The notes below the pieces were generated by a model. The model made no database searches. It saw nothing but the letters and a program-made list of their open reading frames with translations, and was not told where the DNA came from. The position numbers and the translations under genes are program-made. Shown here piece by piece: positions 60,101 through 64,000 of a stretch of 64,000 bases of DNA. The stretch covers positions 12,231,343 to 12,295,342 of the forward strand of contig ML677358.1 in the NCBI GenBank assembly GCA_007922305.1, in the 5' to 3' direction. The DNA comes from Dermatemys mawii (taxonomy: Eukaryota; Chordata; Testudines; Dermatemydidae). Position 1 is the stretch's first letter. Each line of letters begins with the position of its first letter.

Positions 60101-62095
60101 CAAGAGATGAGCCGATACTCCAGGCATTTTCCATTTCTAAGGCTCCCACAGCCACTGCCTGTGACCTACATGGAAAAATGGTGCCTGGACTAAGATAGTT
60201 TATTGTAACAATAGCCACCTTTCCATGGCTTTTCTAACTTGCAGTGGGGGAGACAAAGCATAACACAGAAATAGGAGAGCACAGGCACTAAGCTATCTGT
60301 GCTGCTGGAGAAAAGGTCAGCATGCGGATGTCTCAAGTTATATTGGGATCACCAGGAACCTTATCGCTTGGAAGAGTTAGCATCTGCTAATTCTTTCCCC
60401 TGGTGAAGAAAAGGTGACACTATTTCTACCCTGTCATTTCAGAGCATTTCCTGCTGTAACTTTGTCCCTTCCAGGAGTTTTGCCAAGGTAAAGGGAGAAT
60501 TTCACCTTATGGCTCCATGTTCTACTGTGAAACAATTAGAAGACAAAACTATAACACATTAGGATATTCTTAACTAAAAAAATCCCAGTGCCCAGGAAAC
60601 AATAAATATTTACTAATGCAGGGTAGAGGGTTTTTAAAGATGCATTTTGGTGAGTTTAGTCTTTACCTTTTCCCCTTTTGGTCCTGGAAGTCCCTGTAAA
60701 TACAAGTGAGAGCAGAATAAAAAAGCAGCATATACAATCAGCACATATCTCTGCTCCAGTGTCTTGACTAGAAAGAAGAAGATTCTTTATTTCATAATAT
60801 GATTCTCATTCAACTTCATTTCTCTTTTTTTAAGCTACATCTTCTTTTACATAATAGATATATGTCAAATGAAGCACCAATGAGATCACCTTTCTGTTTC
60901 CCTCTCATCAGCAGGAAACCCTCCAGACTAAAAGAACAGAAAAAGCCTTTTTAATCTGCATCTCAAACATGCATGATATTGATATTTACTATAAGCAAGA
61001 CATTGCTTGAGCTATTAAATCATTTCTAGAAACACATGCTCAGTGTGTCATTACAGGTCTGTTACTCCCAATTATACAACTGTTTGAAATACATAAAGAG
61101 GGCAGGCTGCTTTCTTTGGCCTATTTGCTGTTCCCCCAAAATAGCTCTGTCTGAGATGGGCAGAAAGAGATGCGTTAGAGCCCTAAAGTGCCATGAAAAA
61201 TGCTCTGATGTGTGTTTCACACAAGGGTTAAGGCAAAAGAATAATTTAGTTTCCATTCAGCACAATTAATGGCGTGAGCATTAGCTAAAGCAAAACCTCG
61301 TGCCACAGGGTGGGGAGGAGGCAGTAAGTCAAAAGGGAGGCACAATGGCAGGAGCACTCGCCTACTTGCATGGCAGCCCATTCACCGCAAGTCTGGCCTC
61401 AGGCAATAGTGCTGGCCCTTTAGTTTCAAAGGCATTCCATGGACAAGCTCAGGAGCGGCCAGGTCTCAAGACAGCCATTTGAAGTGCTAGGTTTGCTTTT
61501 CCTTTAAGTTTGATTTTGCCTCCTCAGAGGAGTCTCTTCCAGCCTTGTGGCTTGCATTGAACTTCCGACCATCAGCATCAACACACGCACAGAGAGGAGA
61601 ATGGGCCCTGTGGGGCATGTTGTATGTGTTTGTGATTTCTGTTTCTTCTTTTAGTTTATGGGTCTTCTTTCACCGTAGGATTTTGCTAATTTAAGGCCAG
61701 ATCTGATTGGATGCGCCACATGTTGCACGATCCAGGCCCCCAGTTTCTTGGGTTTGGATATTTAAAAAAAAAAATAAAAAAAATCCACAATTGCCTTTTC
61801 TCTATTCCCATGTGTTGTCTGTAGGGATGGGCAAAAGCCAGAGGGGGTTGGCCCTGCAAAACTAATTCAAAGCTATTCATATCCAGTAACCATTCCCACC
61901 CTTCTCTCTGCCACCAAAGTGTGAGGTGGGTTCGGAGTATGTAAAATGGTTCCAGTCTAAATCTATTGCTATGTTGTTGTTGTTTTTACATTTTAAACAT
62001 TTGCTGAAATTAAAAGCATTACTCTTAAAGAAATTATCATGCTTGGGAAAAAGAAAAAACAGATTCACTTGTTCTCCTTTTAGACCAAGCAAACC
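21095..62095 (-). CDS. COL23A1: COL23A1, collagen type XXIII alpha 1, 3' part (23 exons)
   Basis: Twenty-three minus-strand exons, each a whole number of codons, join into about 354 residues of mostly Gly-X-Y and then stop. The product is a type II transmembrane collagen that forms homotrimers at the cell surface and can be shed. Diagnostic points seen: the interruption [16 protein letters not shown] (39810-39887), a second interruption before PEPGPPG, the imperfection GDKSERGEK, and the C-terminus GLDQPCPV + [13 protein letters not shown]. These match remembered human COL23A1 in order and nearly exon by exon; COL13A1 and COL25A1 share the architecture but not these spellings. Seven exons are exactly 27 bp (three Gly triplets). 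The cytoplasmic, membrane and first ectodomain exons are right of the window. The largest intron is 11.9 kb (47969-59885). Confidence 0.95.
21530..21655 (+). repeat. interspersed repeat, common reptile retroposon tail
   Basis: AGATTGTAAACTCTCGGGGGCAGG-type start, CACAATGGAGTCCTGGTCC in the middle and an AATACAAATAATAATGA tail. The same type occurs again at about 59447-59550. Likely a LINE or SINE 3' end; family not named. Confidence 0.55.
22690..22880 (+). repeat. old LINE/SINE 3' fragment
   Basis: An AATAATAATAACAACAAC stretch followed by CATTTATATAGC and CCAAAGCACTTTACAGGC, wording typical of an ancient amniote retroposon tail. Highly diverged. Confidence 0.45.
23220..23833. repeat. LTR-like interspersed repeat, solo
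   Basis: 614 bp from TGTGACGGAGTC to GTCACA, so the ends are a short inverted pair with TG...CA, as in long terminal repeats. Internal GCCAATCA-type boxes occur twice. I see no adjoining retroviral or Gypsy-like coding frame and no clean target duplication, so solo LTR is an inference; a DNA transposon is the alternative. Confidence 0.4.
25357..25443 (-). CDS. COL23A1: COL23A1 exon, C-terminal Gly-X-Y and Cys motif
   Basis: 87 bp, 29 codons: seven Gly triplets ([20 protein letters not shown] and on), then GLDQPCPV, which starts the C-terminal noncollagenous tail. Acceptor CAACAG, donor GTATGT. Joins phase 0 to the last exon. Confidence 0.95.
25600..26175. repeat. interspersed repeat with reiterated CTGGCTCC-type core
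   Basis: The outer parts are AT-rich, such as CATTGAAAAC and CAAAATTTGGAGTTTTTGC. The core at about 25725-25985 repeats Gln/Gly/Pro-rich wording (CAGCTGGGGCTCCC twice, GGCTCC many times). Long frames through it are an effect of the repeats, not a gene. Confidence 0.5.
26956..27009 (-). CDS. COL23A1: COL23A1 exon with Gly-to-Ser imperfection
   Basis: 54 bp: [18 protein letters not shown]. Ser replaces the Gly of one triplet (GDK-SER-GEK); the human protein has the same imperfection as I recall it, which argues it is functional. Acceptor GATAG, donor GTCAGT. Confidence 0.93.
27534..27560 (-). CDS. COL23A1: COL23A1 27-bp exon GKPGEPGLD
   Basis: Nine codons between an AACCCCAG acceptor and a GTAAGT donor. 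Too short for ordinary gene finders, but it fits the frame and the human order (GRPGEPGLD). Confidence 0.9.
28000..28017. repeat. (CTAG)n microsatellite
   Basis: GCTAGCTAGCTAGCTAGA, about four units, inside a COL23A1 intron. Self-complementary. Confidence 0.9.
29154..29207 (-). CDS. COL23A1: COL23A1 exon [18 protein letters not shown]
   Basis: 54 bp, 18 codons. Acceptor CTTTTTAG, donor GTAATA. The [15 protein letters not shown] stretch is as in human COL23A1 from memory. Confidence 0.93.
29316..29387 (-). CDS. COL23A1: COL23A1 exon [18 protein letters not shown]...
   Basis: 72 bp, 24 codons in eight unbroken Gly triplets ending GDTGPP. Acceptor CATGCAG, donor GTGAGT. Lies only 108 bp upstream in transcript order of the next exon at 29154-29207, the shortest intron in the window. 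Confidence 0.94.
30050..30322. repeat. palindromic interspersed repeat
   Basis: Arms at about 30050-30118 and 30193-30273 are complementary over roughly 65 bases with few mismatches: TTATTTGGGCATAAGC and CCCACTTCATCAGATG on the left, their complements on the right. A tail AGACTAACATGGCTACCACT follows. Could form a long hairpin. Common type in turtle DNA; no coding content. Confidence 0.8.
30340..30366 (-). CDS. COL23A1: COL23A1 27-bp exon GPQGIPGPK
   Basis: Nine codons, acceptor CCCTGCAG, donor GTGAGT. A palindromic repeat ends about 20 bp from its donor side. Confidence 0.9.
31433..31474 (-). CDS. COL23A1: COL23A1 exon, restart of helix after second interruption
   Basis: 42 bp: [14 protein letters not shown]. 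The first residues finish the second noncollagenous interruption, and the Gly triplets resume at GPP. Acceptor TTTTTTCAG, donor GTAAGT. Human has [11 protein letters not shown] here as I recall. Confidence 0.92.
31735..32215 (-). mobile_element. SINE-like repeat with tRNA-like segment
   Basis: On the minus strand, AGTGGATAGGGAGCTCACC at about 31870-31885 and GTTCAAGTTCC at about 31830 resemble the A and B boxes of a tRNA-derived Pol III promoter. The rest is repeat wording such as TTAGGCACC. A second A-box-like string CTAGTGGTTATGGCGCTC is on the plus strand at about 31758. No functional tRNA fold was found. Confidence 0.45.
32758..32811 (-). CDS. COL23A1: COL23A1 exon carrying the diverged second interruption
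   Basis: 54 bp: [18 protein letters not shown]. Acceptor ACCATTTAG (weak pyrimidine tract), donor GTAAGA. The first three triplets match the human exon start (GADGLKGEK), but the noncollagenous part is shorter and contains a cysteine not present in the human segment as I recall it. Frame fits both neighbours. Confidence 0.82.
33226..33700 (-). mobile_element. CR1-type LINE 3' fragment
   Basis: Minus orientation; 3' end near 33226 with GAGCTGGAAGGGACTTCAAG. It encodes the broken C-terminal tail ([10 protein letters not shown]) and is truncated near 33700. In a COL23A1 intron. Confidence 0.85.
34388..34468 (-). CDS. COL23A1: COL23A1 exon ...[12 protein letters not shown]
   Basis: 81 bp, 27 codons, from [10 protein letters not shown] to GEMGLSGLP. 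Acceptor CCTGCAG, donor GTATGT. The GEMGLSGLP end is shared with human COL23A1 from memory. Confidence 0.95.
34789..35805 (+). mobile_element. hAT-type element, family 1, long form with perfect 8-bp target duplication
   Basis: 1017 bp. It starts CAGGGGTCGGCAACCTTTC and ends GGGTTGCTGACCCCTG. Identical octamers CTGTAGAC flank it at 34781-34788 and 35806-35813. The outer 200 bp left and 70 bp right match the 283-bp copy at 13619-13901; about 730 bp of GC-rich sequence lies between, with G runs, a GTGTGTGTGTGT tract and no transposase frame. Confidence 0.93.
36008..36052 (-). CDS. COL23A1: COL23A1 exon [15 protein letters not shown]
   Basis: 45 bp, five Gly triplets. Acceptor CTTTAG, donor GTACCA. 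Same order and near-identical to human from memory. Confidence 0.93.
37095..37148 (-). CDS. COL23A1: COL23A1 exon [18 protein letters not shown]
   Basis: 54 bp. Acceptor TTTTCAG is good. The donor is GTTGGA, weak for positions +3 to +5, so this exon could be skipped without breaking frame. Confidence 0.9.
37262..37455. repeat. short repeat with GTCCACAC-type end
   Basis: Begins GGCTACGTCCACACTTGG, the usual start of a turtle interspersed repeat, and ends around GGTGGGCATAGCCC. Diverged; no target duplication identified. Confidence 0.4.
39810..39887 (-). CDS. COL23A1: COL23A1 exon with first interruption [16 protein letters not shown]
   Basis: 78 bp, 26 codons: [10 protein letters not shown] followed by the noncollagenous [16 protein letters not shown]. 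This sequence is the strongest single identifier of collagen XXIII; human differs by one conservative change as I recall. Acceptor TCTCTAG, donor GTACTG. Confidence 0.97.
40456..40500 (-). CDS. COL23A1: COL23A1 exon [15 protein letters not shown]
   Basis: 45 bp, five Gly triplets. Acceptor TTTTCAG, donor GTATAT. Matches the human GEPGHRGTDGAAGPR position. Confidence 0.93.
41481..41543 (-). CDS. COL23A1: COL23A1 exon [21 protein letters not shown]
   Basis: 63 bp, seven Gly triplets from GEQGNTGPK to GLPGSK. Acceptor TTTTCAG, donor GTAAAT. Confidence 0.94.
42482..42526 (-). CDS. COL23A1: COL23A1 exon [15 protein letters not shown]
   Basis: 45 bp, five unbroken Gly triplets. Acceptor TTTCACCAG, donor GTAAAT. 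Human has GDDGTPSQPG here as I remember it, so the Gly-to-Ser break of human is absent. Confidence 0.93.
42656..42765. mobile_element. MITE-like element with GGGCCAGATTTA ends
   Basis: GGGCCAGATTTA at 42656-42667 is complementary to TAAATCTGGCCC at 42754-42765 over 12 bases. Interior TTAGGTGCC...AAGTGCCTAACT. Related to the element at 62610-62774. Confidence 0.6.
43725..43751 (-). CDS. COL23A1: COL23A1 27-bp exon GEPGFPGRK
   Basis: Nine codons. Acceptor TTTTGAAG preceded by a T-rich tract, donor GTAAGA. Matches human GEPGVPGKK. Confidence 0.9.
44170..44196 (-). CDS. COL23A1: COL23A1 27-bp exon GVRGPSGLK
   Basis: Nine codons. Acceptor TTTTAATAG, donor GTAGGT. Position equals human GPKGPPGPK. 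Confidence 0.88.
45028..45720 (-). mobile_element. CR1-type LINE 3' fragment
   Basis: Minus orientation. The 3' end wording (TGTCTGGAAGGAACCTCAAAAG) lies near 45030. The RT tail frame is broken, including [17 protein letters not shown]. Sits in the intron that also holds the exon relics. Confidence 0.85.
45750..45790 (-). pseudogene. decayed copy of COL23A1 exon 47852-47968 (relic 1)
   Basis: The plus-strand string CCATCTTTTCCAGTATCTCC plus AG is shared base for base (22 bases) with the real exon at 47852-47968, and the next bases are nearly the same. On the minus strand it reads TGDTGKDGP, then an in-frame TAG, and is followed by a donor-like GTAAGT. It lies in the intron between the exons at 46846 and 44170. 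Inferred to be an old partial duplication of the exon that has lost its frame. Confidence 0.55.
46407..46438 (-). pseudogene. decayed copy of COL23A1 exon 47852-47968 (relic 2)
   Basis: ATCTTTTCCTGTATCTCCAG on the plus strand and the GTGGACC that follows match the real exon at about 25 of 28 bases. The minus strand reads [10 protein letters not shown] and soon meets a stop. No AG acceptor at the expected place. Same intron as relic 1, about 650 bp away. Confidence 0.5.
46846..46881 (-). CDS. COL23A1: COL23A1 exon [12 protein letters not shown]
   Basis: 36 bp, four Gly triplets. Acceptor TTCTCCAG, donor GTTAGT. Equivalent to human GPKGEPGQDGEM. Confidence 0.91.
47852..47968 (-). CDS. COL23A1: COL23A1 exon, largest in window (39 codons)
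   Basis: 117 bp, thirteen unbroken Gly triplets from [13 protein letters not shown] through [16 protein letters not shown] to GPQGFP. Acceptor CTTACAG, donor GTAAGG. Almost identical to human from memory. Two decayed partial copies lie 1.4 and 2.1 kb downstream in transcript order. Confidence 0.96.
49128..49276. mobile_element. 149-bp hAT-type MITE
   Basis: Starts CAGTGGTTCTCAGCC and ends GGTTGAGAACAACTG, an inverted pair. Flanks CTTTAGTA (49120-49127) and TTCTAGTA (49277-49284) agree at 6 of 8, fitting an old 8-bp duplication. Confidence 0.75.
50584..50728. repeat. interspersed repeat with inverted arms
   Basis: AGTGACAGAGTCCT near 50587 pairs with AGGACTCTGTCACT near 50677. It shares ATAAGCTTTCGTGGG and CAGACTAACATG with the palindrome at 30050-30322, so both belong to a related repeat group. 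Confidence 0.65.
51184..51305. repeat. palindromic interspersed repeat
   Basis: Left arm 51184-51230 (TTTTATTGGACTAACCTCT) is complementary to right arm 51263-51305 (AGTTGGTCCAATAAAAGATA), with a loop of about 32 bases. Known type of foldback repeat in reptiles; noncoding. Confidence 0.75.
52735..53535 (+). mobile_element. CR1-type LINE 3' fragment
   Basis: Plus orientation. The longest intact stretch is 53042-53341 ([20 protein letters not shown] onwards), the RT tail. It ends with GGTCTGACCCAGTATGGTCA. Same subfamily as 6650-7380, opposite direction. Lies in the 11.9-kb COL23A1 intron. Confidence 0.88.
54400..54660 (+). mobile_element. LINE 3' end fragment (CR1-like)
   Basis: Wording such as CTTTTAAGACAAGACTGGAT and CAGTAGTCCCTTCTGGTCTT is the 3' end of a CR1-like element, on the plus strand. 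Strongly decayed; it abuts the hAT relic that follows. Confidence 0.6.
54660..56103 (-). pseudogene. decayed hAT transposase element
   Basis: Minus strand pieces in order: about 55019-55327 with [20 protein letters not shown] and [13 protein letters not shown]; 54877-55071 with [20 protein letters not shown]; 54655-54876 with [16 protein letters not shown]. These are the C-terminal region and the dimerisation block ([17 protein letters not shown] type) of hAT transposases. Frameshifts and stops separate them, so it is inactive. An AT-rich end near 56010-56103 has ATTAATTGTGATTAA-type repeats. A CR1 fragment (55818-55968) is inserted within. Confidence 0.7.
55818..55968 (-). mobile_element. 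CR1 3' fragment nested in the hAT relic
   Basis: About 150 bp of CR1 3' end in minus orientation (GTTGGAAGAGACCCCAGGAA, then TCATCTAGTCCAATCCCC). It splits the hAT element's end, so it arrived later. 5'-truncated at about 55968. Confidence 0.85.
56583..58095 (-). mobile_element. CR1-type LINE, best preserved copy
   Basis: Minus orientation, about 1.5 kb, 5'-truncated near 58095. The 3' end is CATAGAATCATAGAATATCA. It encodes RT pieces: 57630-57893 ([20 protein letters not shown], then [12 protein letters not shown]), 57297-57593 ([15 protein letters not shown]) and 56668-57174 ([20 protein letters not shown] onward). The polymerase motif reads FADN, where CR1 normally has FADD, so a catalytic Asp is lost. 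Frames are broken by stops. Confidence 0.93.
59886..59912 (-). CDS. COL23A1: COL23A1 27-bp exon GEQGDIGPR
   Basis: Nine codons. Acceptor ACATGTAG, donor GTAAGT. It follows the 11.9-kb intron and matches human GAPGDFGPR. Confidence 0.9.
59955..60130 (+). repeat. LINE 3' end fragment
   Basis: GTAGACTGTGGAATGGTACC and AACCAGGTTGGACAAGG resemble the C-terminal end of a CR1-like element. Starts about 45 bp from the COL23A1 exon at 59886-59912. Confidence 0.5.
60667..60693 (-). CDS. COL23A1: COL23A1 27-bp exon GLPGPKGEK
   Basis: Nine codons identical to human from memory. Acceptor ATTTACAG, donor GTAAAG. Confidence 0.93.
62069..62095 (-). CDS. COL23A1: COL23A1 27-bp exon GLLGLKGEQ
   Basis: Nine codons. 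Acceptor AATTACAG, donor GTGAAT. It is the most 5' exon found here and takes the place of human GPLGLDGKP. The match is looser than for the others, but frame, length and splice sites fit. Confidence 0.75.
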
Positions 62096-62336
62096 CTGTA
62101 ATTTTAATGTGATATAATTTAACTTTTTAAAGAAAAAATAACCCTCAAATATATCTCATGGGGGAAAAAGCTGAGAACAAGAATGGGACATGAGCTCTAG
62201 TTCTGCAGGAGAGTCCATGCTGATGGATGCAGAGAGTCTCATTGCAGGGGATATAGAGGTCTGACTCTGGAACCTGTTGCAAGATCAGGGTTATAGCCTA
62301 TATTTGCTCTACACATCGACATCCTACTTACAGACA

Positions 62337-62440
62337 TTCATAGATTTTAAGGCCAGAAGCAGTCACTACGATGATCTAGCCTGACATCCTGCCTCTTTCT
62401 GTTGGTGTATGTCTATTACATGAACCAAAGGAATTATTGG
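62337..62440 (-). mobile_element. CR1-like 3' fragment
   Basis: ATTCATAGATTTTAAGGCC, then GATGATCTAGCCTGACATCC, is a CR1 3' end in minus orientation, about 100 bp long. Confidence 0.65.
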
Positions 62441-62609
62441 CCTATAGAAAAGTTGATCACACTATAATACACATGGGTTTTATGCCCCTCTCCTCACTCA
62501 GTGTCCTATCCTGCAATTCCATGTGTATGCTGACAACACAGGAGCCCAGGGAAATCTATTCAAAGTTCTTAGCTGGAATTTCCAGGGAGCCAAAGGAAGT
62601 TAGGGACTT

Positions 62610-62774
62610 AGGGTCAGATTTTTAAAGGTATTAAGGTGCCTAAATAGGTGCTGACTGGGATTTTCAAAAGCACCATGGAAATCAATGGAAGTTGGGTACT
62701 CAGAAGCTTTTGACAATCCCACTAAGTACGTACCTGCAGCTTTTGGCACCTCGCTGCCTTTAAAATCTGGCCCT
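62610..62774. mobile_element. MITE-like element with about 30-bp inverted ends
   Basis: Left end 62610-62640 (AGGGTCAGATTTTTAAAGGT and on to AAGGTGCC) is complementary to right end 62745-62774 (GGCACC...AAAATCTGGCCCT). 165 bp, noncoding. Family shared with 42656-42765. Confidence 0.7.
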
Positions 62775-64000
62775 TTGGTCTCTTCAGCCCCTTTGAAAAT
62801 CCCATCCTGTGTGTCCTGAAAATGCAGCTGGAAAACACACGAGACCTGGCTCTTTCATGACACTTCTATTTTTCTCTTTCCAAGTAGGCCAAAAAATACT
62901 GAGAACAGCACAGAAAATTAATTTTGTGTATATAAATATATGTATAAAAACATATACCACCTTTTTCAAACCTCCAAAAACGTTCAGTTCCGGATTGATT
63001 TAAATTTTGGGCAAAGACTCTCCTGCTGCTCTAACTGGTTGGTCCACTTCCAATTGTTTTCTAATAGTATTTTTTTTAAAATGTAGCAACAGAAATAGAG
63101 CATATATGCATCTATAATGAAACAGTCCCAAAGCAGCTAACAAAATATCTAGAACGATTCTGCAACTGGATGAAATAGCCTATAGCTTTCTCAATACAGT
63201 CACGTTAATGGTTTGTAACTTGAAAAGATTTCACATGCAGCCCTCTAGTGATCGTGGAAGGAAATGCAGTTTGAAAACAAAATATACACAAGTGACAGTT
63301 CTTTAACATCATTTATGAAAAAAAATCAGAACCCCCAAAGTTCAGTTAGCATGTTATCAAAAGGCTCTGATTTTGTAAAGACAATAAGGAGACATGTACC
63401 TGGATTTTCCAATAGGCTTCCAAGCAAAAGAAAGAAGTCAAGAGAACATTGTGTAAAAATGGATTCCAGACTGTGCCCCATCCCAATACTTCACAAAATG
63501 CTGCTTCAATAATCATGCACACTGAGACCAGGTCCAAACCACTCTGGAGAAATGTGCACCCCCACTCAGCAATGTGCATATTCAGAAAGTTTTGTAAATT
63601 TAAATAATTTATCGTGACTTTTTACTCAGATTAGCACCTAGCTAAGAGTGTGCACTTAATTTTGTTCTCTCCAGTTCCAATTACAGGGACAATCCGTAAA
63701 AACAAATGGAAAGCAATGGGGGTCATCAGATGTTACTGAGGACATTATTATTATTTTTTTTACCAGTGATGATGCTCAAGAAGGAAAGAATGCAACTTTG
63801 GTTCCCAAGTTGCTTCCCAAGCAATCCAAGGTTGAGTTTGTAGGGCTGGCACCTAGAAAGGTACGTCTTTTTATCTGTGAACTCAGCACACTGTATATAA
63901 AATTTATTGAGACTTGAAAACTCCAGAACTCCAGAATGACAGTGTTACTTTACAGTCACTTTTCAGAGTGAAAGCTCACAGAGGCCCCGATCCTTTAAAG
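62775..64000. other. COL23A1 intron, no exon seen
   Basis: Sequence upstream of the most 5' exon found. I searched for splice-bounded Gly-X-Y triplets on the minus strand and saw none, so the next exon (human GRDGYP-type) should be right of the window. Confidence 0.5.

Overview
This is vertebrate nuclear DNA with long introns, and the repeat content points to a turtle (a crocodilian is second best). CR1-type LINE fragments with the 3' end typical of sauropsids occur throughout, and there are many short hAT-like DNA transposons. Species was not computed; it is inferred from repeat style and protein similarity.

Two protein genes can be supported, both on the minus strand. (1) PHYKPL, 5' part only: a CpG island at about 8130-8800 holds the promoter and exon 1 (start codon 8450-8452), with exon 2 at 4110-4228 and exon 3 at 3042-3201. 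The rest of the gene lies left of the window. It encodes the PLP enzyme that breaks down 5-phosphohydroxylysine, a product of collagen turnover. (2) COL23A1, 3' part only: 23 coding exons from 62069-62095 down to the stop codon at 21095-21097. They encode almost the whole collagenous ectodomain of transmembrane collagen XXIII; the cytoplasmic, membrane and first ectodomain exons lie right of the window. Every exon has GT/AG borders on the minus strand. All junctions are phase 0, so the exons join into one open frame ending in the family's signature C-terminus. The PHYKPL-COL23A1 neighbourhood, same strand and same order, matches human 5q35.3 as I recall it.

Layout: 1-2154 CR1 LINE; 3042-8452 PHYKPL; 8.8-20.5 kb intergenic with nested CR1/hAT elements at 9.5-10.9 kb and mostly featureless AT-rich DNA after that; 20.5-21.1 kb probable COL23A1 3' UTR; 21.1-62.1 kb COL23A1 exons and introns with further repeats; 62.1-64 kb intron.

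The most interesting items are: two decayed copies of one collagen exon inside a COL23A1 intron; a diverged, cysteine-bearing exon in the second interruption of the triple helix; an hAT family with four insertions, three of them family members showing perfect 8-bp target duplications, one of which has about 730 bp of extra GC-rich interior; and a decayed hAT transposase locus with a CR1 fragment nested in it. I found no convincing new gene system.
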